DNA of 11,533 nucleotides from an uncultured Psychrobacillus sp. (GCA_934234185.1 CAKQHO010000110.1:1-11533); one strand, 5' to 3'. Positions 1-6,796 are shown, counted from the first letter of the stretch. The notes: generated from the sequence alone by a model not told the origin. Made by a program: numbers and translations.

Positions 1-35
1 GGGTCTCCCCCTGTGAGAGTAGGACGTCGCTAGGC
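1..35 (+). rRNA. rrf: 5S ribosomal RNA, 3' end (partial)
   Basis: The first 35 bases match the conserved 3' part of Bacillus-type 5S rRNA, with the CCCCTGTGAGAGTAGGACG block followed by the closing strand of helix I. The 5' part lies outside the window. It is followed within ten bases by a strong intrinsic terminator, as expected for the end of an rrn operon. The exact mature 3' end is estimated by comparison with the remembered B. subtilis 5S sequence. Confidence 0.93.
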
Positions 36-43
36 AATAGAAG

Positions 44-78
44 GACCGTCACCGAGCAATCGGTGGCGGTCTTTTTTT
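44..78 (+). terminator. rRNA operon intrinsic terminator
   Basis: A 12-bp stem (44-55 with 60-71, one G-U pair) is closed by a GCAA tetraloop of the GNRA class and followed by seven T residues at 72-78. It sits directly behind the 5S rRNA and ends the rrn transcript. Confidence 0.95.
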
Positions 79-357
79 GTAAATAAAGAAAGTAAATAAA
101 ATGTCTTTGAAAGATAGTGATATTGTTTGTAGAGCAAAGATTATTTTTATAGATTACTATTTCCTCTAATATAGAGGATATTACTTTGAAAGATGCTTTG
201 AAGAATAGATGTGACCAATTATCCAAACTATATAATAGAACCTCGTAATAATTTATCGAAAAGTCCGAATAAATATATTTTTCTTTGATTCTTGACACTC
301 GGTGGTGCCGCTGATAACCTTGTAATAATATTCGAAACTAAGGAGGAAGTCATAGTA
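79..357 (+). other. AT-rich leader region between rrn terminator and guaB
   Basis: No convincing gene is seen. The stretch holds an 11-bp direct repeat CTTTGAAAGAT (105-115 and 184-194), a 7-bp inverted repeat TCCTCTA/TAGAGGA (162-168 and 172-178), a perfect TATAAT at 231-236 without a good -35, and a perfect TTGACA at 292-297. In B. subtilis yaaC lies between rrnO and guaB (recalled). No trace of it is visible here. Confidence 0.6.
292..320 (+). promoter_or_regulatory. candidate guaB promoter
   Basis: A perfect -35 box TTGACA lies at 292-297, 60 bases before the guaB start. No good -10 box follows at 16-18 bases. The best options are GATAAC at 313-318 (spacer 15) and TAACCT at 315-320 (spacer 17). 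A second possible start is the isolated TATAAT at 231-236. The assignment is tentative. Confidence 0.3.
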
Positions 358-1824
358 ATGTGGGAAACAAAATTTCAAAAAGAAGGCCTAACATTTGATG
401 ATGTTTTATTAGTACCAGCACAATCAGAAGTATTGCCAAAGGATATTAATCTATCTGTACAACTAACAGAAAAAATTAAATTAAACATCCCCATCATAAG
501 TGCAGGAATGGATACTGTAACGGAAGCAAAAATGGCTATTGCTATGGCTCGTCAAGGTGGATTAGGAATAATTCATAAAAATATGAGTATTGAAGAGCAA
601 GCAGAACAAGTAGAGACAGTAAAGCGTTCTGAAAATGGTGTTATTACGGATCCATTCTATTTGACTCCATCACATCAAGTGTATGATGCAGAGCATTTGA
701 TGGGAAAATATCGTATTTCAGGTGTTCCAATTGTAAACAACGAGGAAGAGCTACGTTTAGTAGGAATTATTACTAACCGAGATTTACGCTTTATTCAAGA
801 TTATTCATTACTTATTAATGATGTAATGACTAGAGAGCAGTTAGTAACAGCTCCTGTAGGGACAACCTTAGAAGACGCAGAAAAAATTCTACAGCAATAT
901 AAAATTGAGAAGTTACCAATCGTTGATGAAAATGGAATCTTAAAAGGGTTAATTACAATCAAAGATATTGAAAAAGTAATTGAGTTTCCCAATGCAGCGA
1001 AAGATCAGCATGGACGCTTACTTGTAGGGGCAGCCGTTGGTGTCACTAAGGATACGATGAAACGTGTAGAACAACTTGTAAAGGCACAAGTAGATGTGAT
1101 TGTGATTGATACTGCACATGGGCATTCTAAAGGTGTAATGGATACAGTAAAAGAAATCCGTAAAGCTTATCCAGATTTAGATATCGTTGCAGGAAATGTA
1201 GCAACTGCTGAAGCAACTAAAGCTCTTTTTGAAGCTGGTGCAGATGTGGTGAAAGTTGGTATTGGGCCAGGTTCTATCTGTACTACACGTGTGGTGGCAG
1301 GAGTAGGAGTACCACAAATAACTGCAATTTATGACTGTGCAACAGAAGCAAGAAAAGCAGGTAAATCGATTATAGCTGACGGAGGAATTAAATTCTCCGG
1401 AGATATCGTAAAAGCTCTTGCTGCTGGTGGACATGTTGTAATGCTTGGAAGTTTACTGGCAGGAACAACTGAAAGTCCTGGAGAAACAGAAATCTTCCAA
1501 GGAAGACGCTTTAAAGTATATCGTGGAATGGGTTCAATAGGAGCGATGGAAAAAGGATCAAAAGATCGTTATTTTCAAGAAGATGCAAAAAAATTAGTTC
1601 CTGAAGGAATTGAAGGACGCCTACCATATAAAGGACCACTTGCTGATACGATTCATCAATTACTTGGTGGAGTGCGAGCTGGAATGGGTTACTGTGGTAC
1701 TGGCACATTAGAAACTCTTCGTGAGAAAGCTCAGTTTATTCGCATGACGGGTGCCGGACTTCGAGAAAGTCATCCACATGATGTACAAATAACAAAAGAG
1801 GCACCAAATTACTCTATCTCTTAA
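358..1824 (+). CDS. guaB: Inosine-5'-monophosphate dehydrogenase
   Basis: GuaB oxidises IMP to XMP with NAD+, the first committed and rate-limiting step of GMP synthesis, in the cytoplasm. The 488-residue protein has the family's usual bacterial length. The N-terminal part of the TIM barrel begins with LTFDDVLLVP (11-20). A tandem CBS (Bateman) insert spans roughly 95-205. The substrate loop GIGPGSICTTRV (302-312) carries the catalytic Cys308. Asp251 (DTAHGH), Asp341 (ADGGI) and the flap pair Arg404-Tyr405 are all present. ATG 358 is chosen because TAAGGAGG (339-346) lies 11 bases upstream. An in-frame TTG at 292 would add 22 residues but coincides with a -35-like box and has no ribosome site. 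The gene is monocistronic, with a strong terminator at 1851-1895. Confidence 0.98.
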   Translation: MWETKFQKEGLTFDDVLLVPAQSEVLPKDINLSVQLTEKIKLNIPIISAGMDTVTEAKMAIAMARQGGLGIIHKNMSIEEQAEQVETVKRSENGVITDPFYLTPSHQVYDAEHLMGKYRISGVPIVNNEEELRLVGIITNRDLRFIQDYSLLINDVMTREQLVTAPVGTTLEDAEKILQQYKIEKLPIVDENGILKGLITIKDIEKVIEFPNAAKDQHGRLLVGAAVGVTKDTMKRVEQLVKAQVDVIVIDTAHGHSKGVMDTVKEIRKAYPDLDIVAGNVATAEATKALFEAGADVVKVGIGPGSICTTRVVAGVGVPQITAIYDCATEARKAGKSIIADGGIKFSGDIVKALAAGGHVVMLGSLLAGTTESPGETEIFQGRRFKVYRGMGSIGAMEKGSKDRYFQEDAKKLVPEGIEGRLPYKGPLADTIHQLLGGVRAGMGYCGTGTLETLREKAQFIRMTGAGLRESHPHDVQITKEAPNYSIS

Positions 1825-1850
1825 AACTATTACAGGTTAACGAACTTTTT

Positions 1851-1895
1851 GCACTCTTCGGTCGTCATAATATAGGCCGAATGGGTGCTTTTTTT
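1851..1895 (+). terminator. guaB intrinsic terminator
   Basis: GCACTCTTCGG (1851-1861) pairs with CCGAATGGGTGC (1877-1888) through 11 base pairs with one bulged T, followed by seven T residues (1889-1895). It separates guaB from dacA. A second, mutually exclusive 7-bp hairpin overlaps its 3' edge (1885-1902). Confidence 0.9.
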
Positions 1896-1924
1896 AAAGC
1901 ACTATGCTTTTTATAGTTAAAGTA

Positions 1925-1933
1925 TGATAAAAT
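1925..1933 (+). promoter_or_regulatory. extended -10 promoter of dacA
   Basis: TG at 1925-1926, one base, then TAAAAT at 1928-1933 forms an extended -10 element for the housekeeping sigma factor. No good -35 box is seen 16-18 bases upstream. Transcription would begin near 1940, just behind the guaB terminator, and this excludes the in-frame ATG at 1932 as a start for dacA. Confidence 0.55.
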
Positions 1934-1953
1934 GGGCAATGATAAAAAGAAAA

Positions 1954-1960
1954 GTGGAGG
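1954..1960 (+). promoter_or_regulatory. ribosome binding site deciding the GTG start of dacA
   Basis: GTGGAGG ends seven bases before GTG 1968. The alternative in-frame ATG at 1932 overlaps the -10 box and has no Shine-Dalgarno sequence. Confidence 0.8.
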
Positions 1961-1967
1961 TACAACA

Positions 1968-3302
1968 GTGAATAAAGTTTGGAAGACATCGATGATTAAG
2001 TGGCTCGTACTTCCGATGTTCCTAGTTTCTTTTGTTAGTGGATTTTCTATAAATGCACATGCAGAAGATAACCTAAATTTGAATGTCGATGCGGCTATTC
2101 TAATTGATGCGGACTCTGGAAAAATCTTATATGAAAAAAATGCGGACACGCCTCTTGGAATTGCAAGTATGACAAAAATGATGACAGAATACCTTCTTTT
2201 TGAAGCAATTGAAGAAGGGAAAATTACATGGGACCAACAATATTCAGTTAATGAATATACATATAAAATTTCTCAAGATAGACGTTTAAGTAATGTGCCA
2301 TTACGTGAAGATGGCTCTTACAGTATTCGTGAATTATATGAGGCAATGGCTATTTATTCCGCTAATGCTGCCACGATCGCAATTGCAGAAACAATTGCAG
2401 GAAAAGAAGATAACTTTGTTAAATTAATGAATGAAAAAGCAGCGGAAATGGGCCTTGAAGGGGCTAAGTTCGTTAACTCTACTGGATTAAATAATGAAGA
2501 TTTACAAGGGATGCATCCAGCTAGTACTGGTGCTTCAGATGAAAATGTTATGCCAGCAAGTTCGGTTGCTCATTTAGCTTATCTATTATTGAAGGATTAT
2601 CCTGAGGTATTAGAAACAACGAAAATACCAAAGAAAACCTTCCGTGAAGGCACTAGCGATGCAATTCAAATGAGTAACTGGAACTGGATGTTACCAGGGC
2701 TTGTTTACCAATATGAAGGGGTAGACGGTCTAAAAACTGGTACTACAGAATTTGCAGGACACTCTTTTACAGGAACTGCAACGAGAAATGGAATGCGTGT
2801 TATTGCTGTAGTAATGAAAGCAGTAGATTCAAATGGTAAAGGCTCTTATGAGGCACGATTTGAAGCGACAAAAGCTTTGTTTGACTATGGATTTGCACAA
2901 TTTACAAAGGTAGATCTTTTCCCGGCAGGATATCAGATTCCTGGAAGTGAAACACTAGAAGTAGTAAAAGGGAAAGAAAAAGAGGTTGGGATTGCAACAA
3001 AAGAACCAATTTCTATGATGATTAAGGCAAGTGAAAAGGATTTATATAAACCTGTGTTCAATCCTTCGAATAAATCATTAGAAGCAGCAGTGGAAAAAGG
3101 AACCGTTGTTGGAACAGTAAGTATTGAAAAAACAGAGGGTACTGATTATGGATACATCTTTCATGAGAACTCTGATATTGAAGTGGTTACAACTGAATCA
3201 GTAGAAAAAGCTAGTTGGATCAGCTTAATGTTCCAAGGAATCGGCAAGTTTTTCAGTGGCTTATGGACAAGCACTACTGATTTTGTTGGTGGCTTATTCT
3301 AA
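1968..3302 (+). CDS. dacA: D-alanyl-D-alanine carboxypeptidase, PBP5 type (DacA)
   Basis: This is a penicillin-binding protein that removes the terminal D-alanine from peptidoglycan pentapeptides at the outer face of the membrane. The 444-residue product (GTG start) has a signal peptide with a lysine-containing start, a hydrophobic core and an AHA|ED cleavage site after residue 32. The serine-peptidase motifs are complete: SMTK (Ser67, Lys70), SAN (131-133) and KTG (256-258). A PBP5-type C-terminal beta domain follows at roughly 290-400. The last about 28 residues, from WISLMFQGIG on, form the amphipathic membrane anchor typical of low-molecular-weight PBPs. Length and the position of the active serine agree with B. 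subtilis DacA. It lies downstream of guaB as in B. subtilis but has its own promoter and terminator. Confidence 0.97.
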   Translation: MNKVWKTSMIKWLVLPMFLVSFVSGFSINAHAEDNLNLNVDAAILIDADSGKILYEKNADTPLGIASMTKMMTEYLLFEAIEEGKITWDQQYSVNEYTYKISQDRRLSNVPLREDGSYSIRELYEAMAIYSANAATIAIAETIAGKEDNFVKLMNEKAAEMGLEGAKFVNSTGLNNEDLQGMHPASTGASDENVMPASSVAHLAYLLLKDYPEVLETTKIPKKTFREGTSDAIQMSNWNWMLPGLVYQYEGVDGLKTGTTEFAGHSFTGTATRNGMRVIAVVMKAVDSNGKGSYEARFEATKALFDYGFAQFTKVDLFPAGYQIPGSETLEVVKGKEKEVGIATKEPISMMIKASEKDLYKPVFNPSNKSLEAAVEKGTVVGTVSIEKTEGTDYGYIFHENSDIEVVTTESVEKASWISLMFQGIGKFFSGLWTSTTDFVGGLF

Positions 3303-3305
3303 AAT

Positions 3306-3337
3306 GAGGGTTATGGAAATATCCATAACCCTTTCTT
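3306..3337. terminator. dacA intrinsic terminator
   Basis: A perfect 10-bp stem GGGTTATGGA (3308-3317) / TCCATAACCC (3322-3331) with a four-base loop is followed by TTTCTT. Read on the minus strand the hairpin is followed by TCATTTTAG, so it could also weakly stop transcripts running out of pdxR. That second role is inference. Confidence 0.88.
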
Positions 3338-3547
3338 ATTAGATTTTATTACCATCAATCTAGCACGAGGGTGCCGAAAAAGTATATAAATATTTGCAGC
3401 GAGTATGAGTGAAGTGAGAATCCTTCCTAATACTCGTTTTTTCATGTTTTCTATTGCGGTGAACTCACCTTGCTTACGTGTCATTCTTTGTTCAGATCCG
3501 CTGTATTCTCCCATTAGCAGTCTTGGCAAAACAAATGTCTGCGATTC
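3338..3547. other. unexplained intergenic segment between dacA and pdxR
   Basis: About 210 bases without a supported gene. A minus-strand reading frame of 72 codons (3529-3311) would start at TTG, has no ribosome site before any candidate start, and its 3' end runs through the dacA terminator stem. Its middle part (TRKQGEFTAIENMKKRVLGR) nevertheless looks protein-like. On the plus strand there is a small GCAC/GTGC hairpin (3363-3374) and a terminator-like hairpin with six T residues (3400-3442). It may be a decayed gene, a dispersed repeat or a small RNA locus. The sequence does not decide this. Confidence 0.4.
3400..3442 (+). terminator. orphan terminator-like hairpin
   Basis: CGAGTAT (3400-3406) pairs with ATACTCG (3430-3436), with a second inner stem GAAG/CTTC (3411-3414 with 3423-3426), followed by TTTTTT (3437-3442). 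It points in the plus direction, although no plus-strand gene precedes it apart from dacA, which already has a terminator. It may be a backup terminator or the end of a small RNA. Confidence 0.4.
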
Positions 3548-4930
3548 TTATTTTATGGAGTTCATCAGTTGGTGAATGGAGGAAGAAACTTGATCAGTTG
3601 GTATACCGCCAAAGCCTAATAGTAATTGTGGAGAGCCAGTTTGTTTTTTAGAAGTATATTCAGACAGACCAAATATCCGTATATCGGCATCATTCGCTAA
3701 CGACACTAATTCTTGCTCCGTTTTTGTCGAATTAATTGTAAGAACTAGGTGCATCCCGGCCTGCTCTCCAGACAATTTTACGAGGGGGGCATATTGAGAT
3801 AGAGTGTGCAAAATAATTTCTAGCTTTCTTTTATAAATTTTTCGCATCCTATTTAGATGCTTTGCAAAATGTCCGTCCTCCATAAACTTTGCAAGAATAT
3901 ACTGATCAATCCTAGGAACAGTAGCTGAATAATATGAGAATCTCTCTTTATATAGTTTCAATAAGGAGCCGGGTAAGACAGCATAGGCCATTCGCAAAGA
4001 AGGCATGAGAGATTTTGAAAAAGTACTTAAATAGATGACGCGGTCGTTTTGGTCCATACCTTGTAAAGAAGGAAAAGGCCTGCCTACATAACGAAATTCA
4101 CTATCATAATCATCCTCGATAATGTATCGATTATTTTTTTGATATGCCCAGGCTAAAAGCTGACTCCTTCTACTTGCAGATAAAACAGCACCGGTAGGAA
4201 ATTGATGGGAGGGAGTAACATACATAACAGAAGCTGGTGAATGCTCTAGCTCTGTTAGAATGATTCCTTCCTCATCCACTGATATAGGAACGGAATTTTC
4301 ATCTAAAAATAGATGATGTGTTAGTGGATATCCAGGGTCCTCGAAAGCATAAAATGCATTTTTTCCTAGTAAACGAATAATAAGTGGCATTAGCTGTTCT
4401 GTACCTGAGCCTAAAATAATTTGATCTGCAGTACATATGACACCTCGCGATTGATATAAGTAAGTAGCAATTTGCTGACGAAGGATTATATCTCCTTGCG
4501 GATGTCCTAACTGAAGTAGTTCTTTGTTATCCTCATGCATAATATCCTTCGCATATTTACGCCAAGTTGTAAAAGGAAAAGCGTCCAAATCGATTTTTCC
4601 GGGTGAGAAGTCTATTGCATAGCTTTTAGTTATTTCATCTAACGACAGTGGAGAAATTTCCTTTTCAATAAAAGCAAGCTCCTCAATATTTTGAACGTAA
4701 TAACCTTTTCTTGGTTGGGATGTAATATATCCCTCGGCAAGTAACTGACTATAGGCAAGCTCAGTTGTTGTTTGGCTAACGCCCAAATATTCTGCTAGCT
4801 TCCTTTTTGAAGGAAGCCTCTCTCCCATTGAAATTTTCCCAATAGTGATTGCTTCTTTTATGGCCATATATAGCTGTTCGTACAAGGGTGTATTTCGATC
4901 TTTCTCAAGTTGAATCATTAAAACATCCAT
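3548..4930 (-). CDS. pdxR: MocR/GntR-family PLP-dependent transcriptional regulator of pyridoxal phosphate synthesis
   Basis: The 460-residue protein joins a GntR-type winged-helix DNA-binding domain (about 8-80, with LPSKRKLAEYLGVSQTT) through a linker to a fold-type I aminotransferase-like domain (about 105-460). The latter keeps the PLP signatures: TPSHQFPTG (239-247), EDDYDSEFRY (272-281) and STFSKS with the Schiff-base Lys306. Such proteins bind PLP as an effector and usually do not work as enzymes. The divergent position next to pdxS and pdxT, with only about 100 bases between, points to PdxR, which in other Gram-positives controls pdxST. ATG 4930 is preferred because AAGGGGG (4942-4936) lies five bases upstream. 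An in-frame start 15 codons earlier lacks this. A GabR-like role is the alternative, but there is no gab gene here. Confidence 0.88.
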   Translation of the reverse strand: MDVLMIQLEKDRNTPLYEQLYMAIKEAITIGKISMGERLPSKRKLAEYLGVSQTTTELAYSQLLAEGYITSQPRKGYYVQNIEELAFIEKEISPLSLDEITKSYAIDFSPGKIDLDAFPFTTWRKYAKDIMHEDNKELLQLGHPQGDIILRQQIATYLYQSRGVICTADQIILGSGTEQLMPLIIRLLGKNAFYAFEDPGYPLTHHLFLDENSVPISVDEEGIILTELEHSPASVMYVTPSHQFPTGAVLSASRRSQLLAWAYQKNNRYIIEDDYDSEFRYVGRPFPSLQGMDQNDRVIYLSTFSKSLMPSLRMAYAVLPGSLLKLYKERFSYYSATVPRIDQYILAKFMEDGHFAKHLNRMRKIYKRKLEIILHTLSQYAPLVKLSGEQAGMHLVLTINSTKTEQELVSLANDADIRIFGLSEYTSKKQTGSPQLLLGFGGIPTDQVSSSIHQLMNSIK

Positions 4931-5032
4931 TGGAGCCCCCTTAACTGACCACTTTAAATTTATAATTTCTGGCACTTTTCATATGGTCATTCTTTATTAT
5001 ACTTAGTGTAACACTTGAAGGGGGTATGTAGG
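4931..5032. promoter_or_regulatory. divergent pdxR-pdxS control region
   Basis: This stretch must hold both promoters and the PdxR operator. Visible elements are CACTTT at 4950-4955 and 4973-4978 (23 bases apart, about two helical turns), CACTT again at 5012-5016, an inverted pair TGACCA (4946-4951) / TGGTCA (4984-4989), and the palindrome AGTGTAACACT at 5005-5015, just after the pdxS -10. MocR regulators commonly bind paired direct repeats, so the CACTTT pair is the best operator candidate. A TATAAA on the minus strand (4964-4959) could be the pdxR -10. Confidence 0.5.
4976..5003 (+). promoter_or_regulatory. candidate pdxS promoter
   Basis: TTTTCA (4976-4981), a 16-base spacer and TATACT (4998-5003). 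The weak -35 box fits a promoter that needs an activator, and one CACTTT repeat overlaps it. Confidence 0.4.
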
Positions 5033-5923
5033 ATGACAATTCATGTTACAGGAACAGAGCTAGTAAAAAGAGGAATGGCCGAGATGCAAAAGGGTGGTGT
5101 TATCATGGATGTGATTAATGCTGAACAAGCAAAAATAGCTGAGGCGGCTGGAGCAGTAGCGGTAATGGCGCTTGAGAGAGTGCCATCAGATATACGAGCT
5201 GCTGGAGGAGTAGCTAGAATGGCAGACCCAAGAATTATGGAAGAGGTAATGGGAGCTGTGACTATACCAGTTATGGCAAAGGCACGCATTGGACATATAA
5301 CAGAGGCAAGAATTTTAGAAGCAATGGGTGTAGATTACATAGATGAGTCTGAAGTACTTACACCGGCAGATGAAGAATTCCACTTGCGTAAAAGTGAGTT
5401 TGTCGTCCCTTTTGTATGTGGCTGTAAGGATCTTGGAGAAGCGGCAAGACGTATCGGTGAAGGAGCCTCGATGCTTCGTACAAAGGGAGAGCCTGGTACA
5501 GGAAATATTGTAGAAGCCGTCCGTCATATGCGCAAAGTGAATGCTCAGGTACGTAAAGTGGTTCATATGGATGAAGCAGAGCTTATGACAGAGGCAAAAA
5601 CTTTAGGTGCGCCATATGAAATTTTATTAGAAATTAAGCGGCTAGGAAAACTCCCGGTTGTTAACTTCGCAGCGGGTGGAGTAGCGACTCCAGCAGACGC
5701 AGCCTTAATGATGGAGCTTGGAGCAGACGGTGTGTTTGTGGGATCTGGAATTTTCAAATCAGAGAATCCTGAGAAGTTTGCACGGGCTATTGTAGAAGCA
5801 ACAACTCACTACCAGGACTATGAGCTTTTAGCAGAGATTTCAAAGGATTTAGGAATTGCTATGAAAGGTTTAGATATTTCTAAGCTTGCTGCAGAAGAAC
5901 GTATGCAGGATAGAGGATGGTAG
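5033..5923 (+). CDS. pdxS: Pyridoxal 5'-phosphate synthase, synthase subunit PdxS
   Basis: PdxS condenses ribose 5-phosphate, glyceraldehyde 3-phosphate and ammonia into pyridoxal 5'-phosphate, in a dodecamer decorated by PdxT in the cytoplasm. The 296-residue protein is a TIM barrel of the usual length and is nearly identical in its core blocks to the B. subtilis protein. Both catalytic lysines are present: Lys83 (MAKARIGH) and Lys151 (LRTKGEPGTGN), together with Asp26 (VIMDVINAEQ) and the phosphate-binding NFAAGGVATP (211-220). ATG 5033 follows AAGGGGG (5018-5024) by eight bases. An in-frame TTG at 5015 would lie upstream of this ribosome site and is rejected. The gene is followed after one base by pdxT and is transcribed away from pdxR. 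Confidence 0.98.
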   Translation: MTIHVTGTELVKRGMAEMQKGGVIMDVINAEQAKIAEAAGAVAVMALERVPSDIRAAGGVARMADPRIMEEVMGAVTIPVMAKARIGHITEARILEAMGVDYIDESEVLTPADEEFHLRKSEFVVPFVCGCKDLGEAARRIGEGASMLRTKGEPGTGNIVEAVRHMRKVNAQVRKVVHMDEAELMTEAKTLGAPYEILLEIKRLGKLPVVNFAAGGVATPADAALMMELGADGVFVGSGIFKSENPEKFARAIVEATTHYQDYELLAEISKDLGIAMKGLDISKLAAEERMQDRGW

Positions 5924-5924
5924 G

Positions 5925-6512
5925 ATGAAAATTGGTGTGTTAGCGCTTCAAGGAGCAGTTAAAGAGCATATAGAGTCTATACAAGCATGCGGGGAGACGG
6001 CTATACCTGTAAAGAAGGCAAAGGATTTAGAGGGGATAGATGGGCTTATCCTTCCAGGTGGGGAAAGCACTACAATGAGAAAGTTATTAGACTTGTATGA
6101 AATGCTTTCCCCTTTAAAGAAATTTGCTGAAACGGGCAAGCCGGTGTTTGGGACATGTGCTGGTCTCATCCTTTTAGCAAAAGAGGTAATCGGCCAGGAA
6201 TCCCATTTAGGTAAATTAGATGTGGTTGTAGAACGAAATTCATTTGGACGTCAGGTAAATAGCTTTGAAACACCACTAACTATCAAAGGGATAGAAGATG
6301 TTTTTTCAGCAGTATTTATCCGAGCACCTCATATTGTGAAGATAGGAAAAAATGTAGAGGTATTAGCTACCTATCAGGAACGAATTGTGATGGTAAGGGA
6401 AGGTCATTTGTTAGGATGCTCTTTTCATCCGGAATTGACTTCAGATCATAGGATTACAGCACTTTTCATAGAGATGATGAAGGATTCTCTTGCCAAAACT
6501 GCAAACGTATAG
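5925..6512 (+). CDS. pdxT: Pyridoxal 5'-phosphate synthase, glutaminase subunit PdxT
   Basis: PdxT is a class I glutamine amidotransferase that hydrolyses glutamine and channels ammonia to PdxS. The 195-residue protein has the family's usual size and a complete triad: Cys78 in FGTCAGLILLA, with His168 and Glu170 in SFHPELTSD. The oxyanion-side motif LPGGEST is at 43-49. ATG 5925 begins one base after the pdxS stop, with AGAGG (5912-5916) eight bases upstream inside pdxS, so the two subunits are probably translated in a coupled way. No hairpin terminator is seen between pdxT and the serS T-box leader, so pdxST transcripts may run into that leader. Confidence 0.97.
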   Translation: MKIGVLALQGAVKEHIESIQACGETAIPVKKAKDLEGIDGLILPGGESTTMRKLLDLYEMLSPLKKFAETGKPVFGTCAGLILLAKEVIGQESHLGKLDVVVERNSFGRQVNSFETPLTIKGIEDVFSAVFIRAPHIVKIGKNVEVLATYQERIVMVREGHLLGCSFHPELTSDHRITALFIEMMKDSLAKTANV

Positions 6513-6518
6513 TAAAGT
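6490..6518 (+). promoter_or_regulatory. candidate serS promoter
   Basis: TTGCCA (6490-6495), a 17-base spacer and TAAAGT (6513-6518) overlap the 3' end of pdxT. Transcription would begin near 6525, shortly before stem I of the T-box leader. The -10 match is modest. Confidence 0.35.
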
Positions 6519-6540
6519 ATGAGTAATTTCATGAACTAAA

Positions 6541-6762
6541 AACGATGATAGGAAGCAGTAGCAAGTAAGTTTTTTGTAGAGAGTCAGCGGCTGGTGAAAG
6601 CTGATAAAGGCCCTTGTGAATCCGTCCTTAAGTTGCATAGCTGAATAAGTAGGCTATGGCCGGTTGAAAAGCCGTTATTTGACAAGTGGACTTACGAAAG
6701 TAAGTCAATCAGGGTGGCAACGCGGGTATGCTCTCGTCCCTTATTGGGATGAGGGCTTTTTT
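6541..6762 (+). promoter_or_regulatory. T-box riboswitch leader, serine-specific
   Basis: This leader senses uncharged tRNA-Ser and lets transcription continue into serS. It opens with the typical stem I start GGAAGCAGTA (6552-6561) and the distal-loop signature GGTGAAAGC. In the specifier loop GTGAATCCG the codon TCC at 6621-6623 encodes serine. Further hairpins are CATAGC/GCTATG (6636-6641 with 6653-6658), CGGTT/AGCCG (6661-6665 with 6670-6674) and stem III GACTTAC-GAAA-GTAAGTC (6689-6706). The conserved T-box AGGGTGGCAACGCGGG lies at 6711-6726. Its TGGC pairs with a GCCA acceptor end, and tRNA-Ser normally has G as discriminator base. AGGG (6711-6714) can pair with CCCT (6738-6741) as antiterminator, competing with the terminator stem. 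Confidence 0.95.
6730..6762 (+). terminator. T-box-controlled terminator before serS
   Basis: GCTCTCGTCCC (6730-6740) pairs with GGGATGAGGGC (6746-6756) over 11 base pairs with a TTATT loop, then TTTTTT (6757-6762). The CCC of the 5' arm also takes part in the antiterminator, which makes the two structures exclusive. Confidence 0.93.
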
Positions 6763-6796
6763 GTCGTTTTTTTTACTAATTAAAGGAGGAATTATC

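Noticed and set aside
292..357. N-terminal extension of guaB from a TTG at 292
   Set aside because: The codon coincides with the TTGACA box, has no ribosome site, and the family length and AAGGAGG spacing fit ATG 358.
1932..1967. ATG start of dacA at 1932
   Set aside because: It overlaps the likely -10 box and lacks a Shine-Dalgarno sequence. GTG 1968 has GGAGG at seven bases and gives a normal signal peptide.
3311..3529. 72-codon minus-strand gene
   Set aside because: It starts at TTG with no ribosome site and its end is made of the dacA terminator stem. It is kept only as a question within the unexplained segment.
6513..6762. A small RNA or peptide gene between pdxT and serS
   Set aside because: The conserved T-box, specifier loop and terminator explain the whole stretch.
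6728..6796. Upstream start of serS at 6728
   Set aside because: It lies inside the T-box terminator and would add a non-homologous hydrophobic leader. ATG 6797 has a perfect ribosome site.
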